Source: Candidatus Pelagibacter sp. (lineage in GTDB: Bacteria; Pseudomonadota; Alphaproteobacteria; Pelagibacterales; Pelagibacteraceae). Taken from it: 21,713 bases of DNA. This document shows, piece after piece, positions 16,229 to 21,713 of this stretch (its first letter is position 1; every line of letters begins with the position of its first letter). The stretch is taken from the NCBI GenBank assembly GCA_017880265.1, contig JAFJTK010000092.1, forward strand, positions 1-21,713, written 5' to 3'. A model generated the notes under the pieces. The model was given only the letters and a program-made list of their open reading frames with translations, made no database searches and was not told the origin of the DNA. Made by a program: the position numbers and the translations under genes.

Positions 16229-18122
16229 TATTTAGAATTTTATTTTTAATTAAATCTTCCTTAATCTCATCTAAAATTGCTGGATCATCAATGGTTGGTG
16301 GTATTTTATACTCTACATTATCTGCAATTTTTCTAATCGTTCCTCTTAAAATTTTTCCTGATCTTGTTTTTGGCAATCTTTTAATAACAATTACAACTTT
16401 AAATGCTGCAACAGGTCCAATTTTATCTCTGACCATCTGCACACATTCTTTAGAGATTGTTTCATTGTCTTTATCTACACCAGATTTTAAAACAACAAGT
16501 CCAATTGGAAGTTGTCCTTTTAATTTGTCCGCAATACCAAGTACAGCGCACTCTGCAACTGATTGATGTTCAGATAATACTTCTTCAATTGCACCTGTTG
16601 ATAATCTATGACCTGCAACATTAATAATGTCATCTGTTCTAGACATAATCCAAATGTAACCATCATCATCAATATGACCTGCATCATAAGTTTGGTAATA
16701 ACCTTCATAATTAGTCATATAATTTTCTTTGTATCTCTGATCTGCATTCCATAATGTTGGAAAAGTTCCAGGAGGTAGTGGAAGTTTAACAACAATGTCT
16801 CCCATCTCGTTTGGTTTTGCTAAAGATTGATCAGGTTTAATAATTTTAACATCATATCCAGGTACAGCTTTGCAAGCTGAGCCATATTTAGTTTCCATCA
16901 TCTCAATCCCAGTACAATTTGAGCTGATTGCCCAACTAGTTTCTGTCTGCCACCAGTGATCAATCACTGGAACTTTAAGTAAATTTTCAGCCCATTTAAT
17001 AGTATCTGGATCTGCTCTTTCTCCAGCAAGGAATAAACTCTCAAAACTGCTTAAATCATATTTTGAAAAAAACTTACCTTCGGGATCTTCCTTCTTAATT
17101 GCCCTAAAAGCAGTAGGGGCAGTAAATAAAGATTTTACTTTATAGTCAGATATGATTTTCCAGAAAGCTCCAGCATCAGGAGTACCAACTGGTTTTCCTT
17201 CAAATAGAACAGTGGTGCATCCTTTAAACAATGGAGCATAGACAATATAAGAATGTCCAACAATCCAGCCAATATCACTAGCGGACCACCAAATATCATC
17301 AGTATCAATGTTATAGATATTTTTCATAGTCCACTTTAGAGCAACTATGTGACCACCAATATCTCTGACTATCCCTTTTGGGGTACCGGTTGTACCCGAA
17401 GTATATAAAATGTAAGCAAGTTCATTTGAGTTCATCTCAACACAATCTGCATCAGATGCATTTGAGACAACTTCATCCCAACTAACTTCCATTGGAGCAT
17501 TCAATTTTACTTCATGCCCTGATCTTTGAAATAATATCATCTTCTCAATTTTGTGTTTTGCAAGTTTAACCGCCTCATCCACAAGCGGTTTGTATTCAAC
17601 TGTTCTTCCTGGCTCAAAACCACATGACGCTGTAACTAATAATTTTGCTTTACTGTCATCTATTCTGCTTGCAAGTTCATTTGATGCAAAGCCTCCAAAG
17701 ACGACAGAGTGGATTGCTCCAATTCTAGCACAAGCTAACATTGCAACCACTGCTTCAGGAATCATTGGCATATAAATAATAACTCGATCTCCTTTAGTAA
17801 TACCTTGATCTTTCAAAGCTCCTGCAAATTTTGAAACTTTTGATCTTAATTCCTCGTAACTGAATTGACTTTTGTTACCTGTAATAGGACTGTCATAAAT
17901 TAAAGCAGTCTTTTTTCCTCTTCCTTGATCAATGTGAATGTCTAAAGCGTTGTAACAAGTGTTAGTTACTCCATCTTCGAACCATTTATAAAATGGAGGA
18001 TTAGATTTATTTAAAATTTTAGTTGGTTTTTTAAACCAAAAGATATCATTTGATGCTTCTTGCCAAAATTTTTCAGGATTATTTATGGATTGATCATAAA
18101 TTTCCTTAAATTTTTCTGACAT
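16221..18122 (-). CDS. prpE: Propionyl-CoA synthetase (PrpE-like) acyl-CoA synthetase
   Basis: This AMP-forming acyl-CoA synthetase of 633 residues activates a short-chain acid to its CoA ester. The adenylation motifs are YILYTSGTTGTPKG (237-250), ASDIGWIVGHSYIVYAPL (about 281-298), and the C-terminal KTRSGKILR with acetylation-target Lys590. The N-terminus (PEKFWQEAS, NPPFYKWFEDGVTNTCYNALD at 41-61) and the ending TIDDPAILDEI resemble E. coli PrpE more than acetyl-CoA synthetase Acs, so propionate is the preferred guess; acetate use cannot be excluded. It is divergent from proteorhodopsin across 215 bases and is followed by the overlapping SMR gene. No Shine-Dalgarno sequence is evident. Confidence 0.88.
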   Translation of the reverse strand: MSEKFKEIYDQSINNPEKFWQEASNDIFWFKKPTKILNKSNPPFYKWFEDGVTNTCYNALDIHIDQGRGKKTALIYDSPITGNKSQFSYEELRSKVSKFAGALKDQGITKGDRVIIYMPMIPEAVVAMLACARIGAIHSVVFGGFASNELASRIDDSKAKLLVTASCGFEPGRTVEYKPLVDEAVKLAKHKIEKMILFQRSGHEVKLNAPMEVSWDEVVSNASDADCVEMNSNELAYILYTSGTTGTPKGIVRDIGGHIVALKWTMKNIYNIDTDDIWWSASDIGWIVGHSYIVYAPLFKGCTTVLFEGKPVGTPDAGAFWKIISDYKVKSLFTAPTAFRAIKKEDPEGKFFSKYDLSSFESLFLAGERADPDTIKWAENLLKVPVIDHWWQTETSWAISSNCTGIEMMETKYGSACKAVPGYDVKIIKPDQSLAKPNEMGDIVVKLPLPPGTFPTLWNADQRYKENYMTNYEGYYQTYDAGHIDDDGYIWIMSRTDDIINVAGHRLSTGAIEEVLSEHQSVAECAVLGIADKLKGQLPIGLVVLKSGVDKDNETISKECVQMVRDKIGPVAAFKVVIVIKRLPKTRSGKILRGTIRKIADNVEYKIPPTIDDPAILDEIKEDLIKNKILNND

Positions 18123-18247
18123 ACAAATTTGATTCGTTTTTTAATAAAAAATTGATTTTTAACTTATAAATTGTATTTAATTTTAAAAAATAAGTAAAAT
18201 CAATGGTTATTAGTGACAATTAACTCTTCATTAATCTAAATTTATTT

Positions 18248-18257
18248 GTTAATTAAC
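18248..18257. repeat. Palindrome GTTAATTAAC upstream of proteorhodopsin
   Basis: This is a perfect ten-base palindrome 80 bases before the start codon. AT-rich DNA makes such sites common by chance, so its value comes from being first of three dyads in 56 bases. Confidence 0.45.
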
Positions 18258-18269
18258 GCCCTATCTTGG

Positions 18270-18285
18270 TTAGGGGTAACCCTAA
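18270..18285. repeat. Inverted repeat TTAGGG-GTAA-CCCTAA upstream of proteorhodopsin
   Basis: Perfect six-base arms (18270-18275 and 18280-18285) enclose a GTAA loop, and one wobble plus one more pair can extend the stem outward. The GC-rich core stands out in very AT-rich DNA. It could be an operator, or a hairpin in the 5' leader if transcription begins upstream of it. No T-run follows, so it is not a classic terminator. Confidence 0.6.
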
Positions 18286-18287
18286 TC

Positions 18288-18303
18288 TAGTTTATATAAA
18301 CTA
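18288..18303. repeat. 16-base perfect palindrome TAGTTTATATAAACTA
   Basis: A fully symmetric 16-base site begins two bases after the preceding inverted repeat and ends 34 bases before the proteorhodopsin ATG. It contains possible -10 hexamers (TTTATA, TATAAA), so a protein binding it could act on the promoter directly. Its role as an operator is inference. Confidence 0.6.
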
Positions 18304-18337
18304 AATAAGTAAAAACTAACTAAAGAGGGAGTTTTTT

Positions 18338-19105
18338 ATGAAAAAACTTAAATTGTTTGCGCTTACAGCTGTAGCCCTAATGGGTGTTACAGGTGTTGCA
18401 AACGCAGAGACAGTGATGTTAGCTCAAGATGATTTCGTAGGTATTTCATTTTGGTTAGTATCAATGGCTTGTTTAGCTGCTACTGTATTCTTTTTCTTAG
18501 AAAGAAGTTCAGTTCCAGCTGGTTGGAGAGTTTCAATGACAGTTGCTGGTCTAGTAACTGGTATTGCATTCGTACACTACATGTACATGAGAGATGTATG
18601 GATCATGACTGGTGACTCACCAACTGTTTACAGATACATTGACTGGTTAATTACAGTGCCATTACTAATGTTAGAATTCTATTTTGTTCTATCAGCAGTA
18701 AACAAAGCAGATTCAGGAATTTTCTGGAGATTGATGCTTGGTACTTTAGTAATGCTAGTAGGTGGATACTTAGGAGAAGCAGGATACATCAACGCTACAC
18801 TTGGTTTCATTATCGGTATGGCTGGTTGGGTATACATTCTTTATGAAGTATTCTCTGGTGAAGCAGGTAAGAGAGCAGCGAAAAGTGGTAACAAAGCACT
18901 TGTAACTGCTTTTGGTGCAATGAGAATGATCGTTACAGTAGGTTGGGCTATTTACCCGTTAGGTTACATTTTTGGTTACATGACAGGTGGAGTAGACGCT
19001 AGCTCACTAAACGTGATTTACAACGCAGCTGACTTCTTGAACAAGATCGCTTTCGGTCTGATCATTTGGGCAGCAGCAATGCAACAACCTGGTAGAGCTA
19101 AGTAG
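18338..19105 (+). CDS. Proteorhodopsin, green-tuned light-driven proton pump
   Basis: This is a seven-helix retinal protein of 255 residues in the inner membrane, pumping protons outward in light. An N-terminal signal peptide ends at VANA (21-24 region, likely cut before Glu24). Key residues: His80 (FVHYMYMR), proton acceptor Asp102 (RYIDW), donor Glu113 (LEFYF), and retinal Schiff-base Lys236 (DFLNKIAFG). The colour-tuning position, eight residues after the acceptor, is Leu110 (TVPLLMLE), the green-absorbing state rather than the blue Gln form. Codons are richer in C-ending forms (TTC, TAC, ATC) than those of the neighbours, consistent with high expression. A strong Shine-Dalgarno AGAGGGAG and a hairpin terminator make it a single-gene transcription unit. 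No carotenoid or blh gene for retinal synthesis is in the window. Confidence 0.98.
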   Translation: MKKLKLFALTAVALMGVTGVANAETVMLAQDDFVGISFWLVSMACLAATVFFFLERSSVPAGWRVSMTVAGLVTGIAFVHYMYMRDVWIMTGDSPTVYRYIDWLITVPLLMLEFYFVLSAVNKADSGIFWRLMLGTLVMLVGGYLGEAGYINATLGFIIGMAGWVYILYEVFSGEAGKRAAKSGNKALVTAFGAMRMIVTVGWAIYPLGYIFGYMTGGVDASSLNVIYNAADFLNKIAFGLIIWAAAMQQPGRAK

Positions 19106-19125
19106 TTTTACTTAAAATTTAAATT

Positions 19126-19163
19126 AAAGGGCAAGGACATTTTTGTTCTTGCCCTTTTTTTTT
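19126..19163 (+). terminator. Intrinsic terminator of proteorhodopsin
   Basis: A 14-base stem, AAAGGGCAAGGACA (19126-19139) with TGTTCTTGCCCTTT (19144-19157), contains one G-T wobble and closes on a TTTT loop. It runs into nine consecutive T (19155-19163). It begins 20 bases after the proteorhodopsin stop. It is the clearest intrinsic terminator in the window. Confidence 0.95.
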
Positions 19164-19181
19164 GCCTACAATAAAATTATA

Positions 19182-19187
19182 TATAAT
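19182..19187 (+). promoter_or_regulatory. Possible -10 element (TATAAT) of the desaturase gene
   Basis: The gap between the terminator and the desaturase ATG is only 45 bases, and a promoter is needed after a strong terminator. TATAAT at 19182-19187 is a consensus -10. TTGCCT (19162-19167) is a poorly spaced -35 candidate (14 bases). Read-through of the terminator is the alternative. Confidence 0.35.
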
Positions 19188-19208
19188 AATTATACATATT
19201 TTAGACAC

Positions 19209-20210
19209 ATGGATGTAAAATTAGATAAATGGCACAAATGTAAAGTTGATATAGAGGTTCTTAAAGAGCTTTCAAAAAAATCTGATATTAAAGGGCTTCA
19301 ACATGTTTCTGTTTTTTTTGGATTGTTATTAGTAACAGGAACTTTGGCATATATAACTTGGGGTACATGGTGGTCAGCATTTTGGTTTTTGGTTTATGGA
19401 AACATTTATGGTTTTTCAAATCCATTATGGCATGAGACAGGTCACAAAACTGCTTTTAAATCAAAATCTTTAAATGAATTTTTTTACTATATCTCTTCAT
19501 ACCTTTCTAATTTTGAACCATTAAGATGGAGATACACACACTTCGTTCATCATGGAAATACATATTCAACAGAAAATCCATTTGATCATGAAATTGAATA
19601 TGGAAATAATTTAAAAGAAACACCAAAAAATTTAATAATGAATTTAATTCCTTTTATGGAACTTTTATATTTTAAAAAAAGTATAGCTTACGAAATTATT
19701 CAACATGCATTTGGAGTAAAAACAAAAGTTATGCAAGATTGCATTCCTGAAAATGCACAATCAAAAGTTATTTTTAATTCTAGAATTTTTGTTGCAATTT
19801 GGATTGCTATTATTCTGTGGTCTTTAATTACATTATCTTGGTTGCCAGTTTTGTTTTTTTTATTACCAAAATTTTATGGAAGAACTTTACACAAACTGGT
19901 TTCTTTTACTCAACATGCAGGTTTAGCAAGAAATATTAAAGATCATAGATATACGACAAGAGAAATGTATTTAAATCCTATTTTAAGTTTTTTATATTGG
20001 AAAATGGAATATCATGTGACCCATCACATGTTTCCAACAGTTCCATCTTATAATCTAGACAAACTTCACCACCATATTAAAGATCAATTGCCAAGAACAA
20101 ATGATGGTTTGATTGATGCTTACAAAGAAATTTTACCAGCTATTATGAAACAATCAGAGGATACTAACTACTTTTTTAAAAAGGAAGTACCAGAACCTCA
20201 AAATGCTTAA
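19209..20210 (+). CDS. Membrane di-iron fatty acid desaturase/hydroxylase family protein
   Basis: The protein has 333 residues and about four membrane segments (hydrophobic runs near 35-52, 55-72 and 194-222). Histidine boxes typical of membrane di-iron oxidases are His75 and His79 (HETGH), His111, His114 and His115 (HFVHH), His236 (FTQHAGLA) and His269, His272 and His273 (HVTHH). The family includes acyl-lipid desaturases, alkane and carotenoid hydroxylases and the MocD-type oxygenase of rhizopine catabolism; the substrate cannot be told from sequence. The ferredoxin and ferredoxin reductase that follow would supply its electrons. I chose ATG 19209 over an upstream TTG at 19143, which lies within the terminator loop. 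No Shine-Dalgarno sequence is visible, so the message may be leaderless or nearly so. Confidence 0.88.
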   Translation: MDVKLDKWHKCKVDIEVLKELSKKSDIKGLQHVSVFFGLLLVTGTLAYITWGTWWSAFWFLVYGNIYGFSNPLWHETGHKTAFKSKSLNEFFYYISSYLSNFEPLRWRYTHFVHHGNTYSTENPFDHEIEYGNNLKETPKNLIMNLIPFMELLYFKKSIAYEIIQHAFGVKTKVMQDCIPENAQSKVIFNSRIFVAIWIAIILWSLITLSWLPVLFFLLPKFYGRTLHKLVSFTQHAGLARNIKDHRYTTREMYLNPILSFLYWKMEYHVTHHMFPTVPSYNLDKLHHHIKDQLPRTNDGLIDAYKEILPAIMKQSEDTNYFFKKEVPEPQNA

Positions 20211-20236
20211 ATCTTGCTAAGTATGTTTTTACTTAC

Positions 20237-20264
20237 TTGCTCAATTTAAATATGAACTTATATA
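20237..20264 (+). promoter_or_regulatory. Possible promoter before the ferredoxin gene
   Basis: TTGCTC (20237-20242) and TATATA (20259-20264) are spaced by 16 bases. Transcription would begin about at the ATG at 20271, giving a leaderless message, and no Shine-Dalgarno sequence is seen. The desaturase gene ends 60 bases upstream, so read-through from it is equally possible. Confidence 0.3.
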
Positions 20265-20270
20265 TAACAC

Positions 20271-20591
20271 ATGGCAAAAATTACTTATCACACGCACGAT
20301 AGCAAAACACACACCATTGATGTTCAAAATGGATTAACGGTGATGGAAGGGGCGGTTCAAAACGATATTCCAGGAATTGATGCAGATTGTGGAGGTGGAA
20401 TGGCATGTGCTACATGTCATGTGTATGTTAAAGAAGATTGGTTAAATAAACTTCCAACTAAAGAAGATGGTGAAGAAGATATGTTAGATATGGCATATGA
20501 GCCAAAACAAAATAGTAGATTGAGTTGTCAATTGATTGTTTCAGATGAACTAGATGGTTTGGAAGTTACCATTCCAGAAAAGCAAGCTTAG
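20271..20591 (+). CDS. [2Fe-2S] ferredoxin, adrenodoxin type
   Basis: This small soluble electron carrier has 106 residues. The cluster ligands follow the C-x5-C-x2-C...C pattern: Cys40, Cys46 and Cys49 in [15 protein letters not shown] and Cys86 in SRLSCQLIV. The acidic stretch [14 protein letters not shown] and the ending [11 protein letters not shown] are typical of the adrenodoxin/FdxB-like or oxygenase-serving ferredoxins. The stop codon directly abuts the reductase ATG, so the two are translated from one message. The expected partners are the downstream reductase and the upstream membrane oxidase. An ISC-assembly ferredoxin is an alternative, but no isc genes are near. Confidence 0.95.
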   Translation: MAKITYHTHDSKTHTIDVQNGLTVMEGAVQNDIPGIDADCGGGMACATCHVYVKEDWLNKLPTKEDGEEDMLDMAYEPKQNSRLSCQLIVSDELDGLEVTIPEKQA

Positions 20592-21608
20592 ATGAATAAA
20601 ACAGATGTGTTAATAATTGGAGCAGGACCCACAGGTTTATTTTGTGCTCATCAATTAGGGATCATTGGGTTAAGTTGTGAGATTGTAGATAATCTTGATA
20701 AAGCTGGTGGTCAATGTATTGAGCTTTATCCTGACAAACCTATTTATGATATTCCAGCTGTTCCAGAATGCACTGGTGAAGAATTAACTAATAATCTTTT
20801 ACAGCAAATTAAACCTTTTAATGTGAAATTTCATTTAAATGAAAGAGTAGAGGAGCTTAAAAAAGTTGAAAATCGTTGGCATGTTAAAACTAGTGGAAAC
20901 CAAGAGTTTGATGTAGCAGCAATTATTATTGCGGGTGGGGTAGGATCGTTTGAACCTAGAAAGTTTCCAGTCAAAGAATGTGAAAAATTTGAGGGATCCT
21001 CACTATTTTATTCAATTAAAGATAAAACAATCTTTAAAGACAAAACAATCTCAATATTTGGTGGGGGAGACTCAGCTTTAGATTGGGCTATAGAATTATC
21101 CAATACTTCTAAAGTAAATTTAATTCATAGACGTGACGGATTTAGTGGAGCAGAGTCTAGTGTTCAAAAAGTAAAAGAATTAAACGACCAAGGAAAATTA
21201 AATTTATACACTAAATATCAAATAGACTCAGTTAATGGTGATAATCAAATTAGTTCTGTAAAAATCAAACATGACGAAGGAGAAATAAAAGAATTACAAT
21301 CTGATTATGTTCTTGGTTTTTTTGGTTTAATTATGCAACTTGGACCCATATTAGATTGGGGACTAAATATTAATAAAAAAACAGTTGAAGTTAATACAGA
21401 AAATTTTGAAACAAATATTGATGGTATATTTGCAATTGGAGATATCTGTTCATATCCAGGTAAATTAAAATTAATCTTGTCAGGTTTCCACGAAGGAGCC
21501 TTAGCTGCAAGAGGTTGTTTTAAGTATGCAAAACCTGATGAAAAATTAAGATTTGAATTTACAACTACTTCAAAAGCTGCCCAAGAAAGACTTGGTATTA
21601 AGAAGTGA
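20592..21608 (+). CDS. Ferredoxin-NADP reductase, thioredoxin-reductase-like (type 2)
   Basis: This flavoprotein of 338 residues is built like thioredoxin reductase but without the redox CxxC. The FAD motif is GAGPTG (10-15), followed by GGQCIELYPDKPIYDIP (39-55), a signature of the YumC-type ferredoxin-NADP reductases. The NADPH domain has GGGDSALDWA (157-166), where thioredoxin reductases carry the active cysteines, and HRRDGF (179-184) for the 2'-phosphate. GIFAIGDICSYPGKLKLI closes the FAD site. It would pass electrons from NADPH to the ferredoxin encoded immediately upstream. The start codon abuts the ferredoxin stop, and the last codons overlap the next gene's GTG (GTGA). Confidence 0.94.
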   Translation: MNKTDVLIIGAGPTGLFCAHQLGIIGLSCEIVDNLDKAGGQCIELYPDKPIYDIPAVPECTGEELTNNLLQQIKPFNVKFHLNERVEELKKVENRWHVKTSGNQEFDVAAIIIAGGVGSFEPRKFPVKECEKFEGSSLFYSIKDKTIFKDKTISIFGGGDSALDWAIELSNTSKVNLIHRRDGFSGAESSVQKVKELNDQGKLNLYTKYQIDSVNGDNQISSVKIKHDEGEIKELQSDYVLGFFGLIMQLGPILDWGLNINKKTVEVNTENFETNIDGIFAIGDICSYPGKLKLILSGFHEGALAARGCFKYAKPDEKLRFEFTTTSKAAQERLGIKK

Positions 21609-21713
21609 TAGAACTTTTTACTGCTGATACCCCAAATGGAAAAAAAATTTCTATTATGCTGGAAGAGATTAGGTACGATTATAAAGTAACTAAAGTAGAC
21701 ATTAGTAAAGATG
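21605..21713 (+). CDS. Glutathione S-transferase, N-terminal part (3' end outside window)
   Basis: The frame starts with GTG at 21605, overlapping the reductase stop (GTGA), and is open to the end of the window, giving 36 residues. The visible sequence IELFTADTPNGKKISIMLEE (2-21) matches the thioredoxin-fold N-terminus of the Nu-class/YfcG-like glutathione transferases, whose Thr-Pro-Asn-Gly segment binds glutathione. The overlap suggests it is the third gene of the ferredoxin-reductase operon. These enzymes often have disulfide-bond reductase activity with glutathione, but the function here is not shown. Confidence 0.85.
   Translation, partial: MIELFTADTPNGKKISIMLEEIRYDYKVTKVDISKD

Larger units (their letters stand above)
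18123..18337. promoter_or_regulatory. Divergent regulatory gap between prpE and proteorhodopsin
   Basis: This is the longest gene-free stretch in the window at 215 bases. The prpE-proximal part is plain AT-rich sequence in which I see nothing definite. The proteorhodopsin-proximal 90 bases hold three separate dyad symmetries (18248-18257, 18270-18285, 18288-18303) and a Shine-Dalgarno AGAGGGAG at 18324-18331, seven bases before the ATG. A loose promoter pair TTGGTT (18266-18271) and TTTATA (18291-18296) has 19-base spacing; its assignment is weak. Confidence 0.6.

Noticed and set aside
16520..16708. Second frame inside prpE on the same strand
   Set aside because: Out-of-frame and compositionally odd (Met- and Gln-rich); it overlaps the well-supported synthetase.
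18123..18247. Riboswitch or small RNA in the prpE-proximal part of the gap
   Set aside because: The sequence is plain AT-rich with no recognisable conserved core or stable stem.
19143..19208. Upstream TTG start that lengthens the desaturase by 22 residues
   Set aside because: The start lies in the loop of the proteorhodopsin terminator, and the added residues come from the T-run and AT-rich spacer. ATG 19209 begins normal-looking protein.
20210..20270. Hairpin AAGTA...TACTT between desaturase and ferredoxin as a terminator
   Set aside because: The stem is short and AT-rich and has no following T-run.
1..21713. CRISPR arrays, insertion sequences, phage or toxin-antitoxin modules
   Set aside because: I saw no spaced direct repeats, transposase motifs or terminal inverted repeats; all long frames are housekeeping or metabolic genes.

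Overview
The window looks like a piece of a SAR11 (Candidatus Pelagibacter-type alphaproteobacterium) genome. The signs are very low GC (roughly 30 percent by eye), intergenic gaps of a few bases or small overlaps, a green-tuned proteorhodopsin directly followed by a hairpin terminator, and the alphaproteobacterial order lpxC-bamD-ligA. This assignment is inference from content; no marker gene was compared.

Left part (1-4458, plus strand): the 3' end of a short protein that resembles a shortened FtsA, then lpxC, the BamD lipoprotein and NAD-dependent DNA ligase. This is the tail of a division and envelope cluster, without the recN gene often found between bamD and ligA. It runs tail-to-tail into a minus-strand pair (4441-8168): an M24B Xaa-Pro aminopeptidase and a UvrD-type helicase overlapping by ATGA. 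Divergent from these is an AsmA-like membrane-anchored protein (8201-9691).

Middle (9679-16228): class II fumarase, a MazG-like pyrophosphatase, nadC and nadA for quinolinate and NAD synthesis, a tRNA-Leu(GAG), a 53-residue membrane protein, a YgfZ/GcvT-like folate protein, a type I dihydroorotase-family amidohydrolase and an EmrE-like SMR transporter. Several convergent pairs overlap at their stop codons.

Right part (16221-21713): a PrpE-like acyl-CoA synthetase is divergent from proteorhodopsin across a 215-base regulatory gap that holds three dyad symmetries. After the proteorhodopsin terminator come a membrane di-iron desaturase/hydroxylase, a [2Fe-2S] ferredoxin, a ferredoxin-NADP reductase and the start of a glutathione S-transferase. 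Desaturase, ferredoxin and reductase form a complete electron chain from NADPH to a membrane oxidase. This cassette beside the light-driven pump is the most interesting grouping in the window, although its substrate cannot be read from the sequence.

No insertion sequence, CRISPR array, phage gene or rRNA was seen. No stretch over 300 bases lacks a gene.
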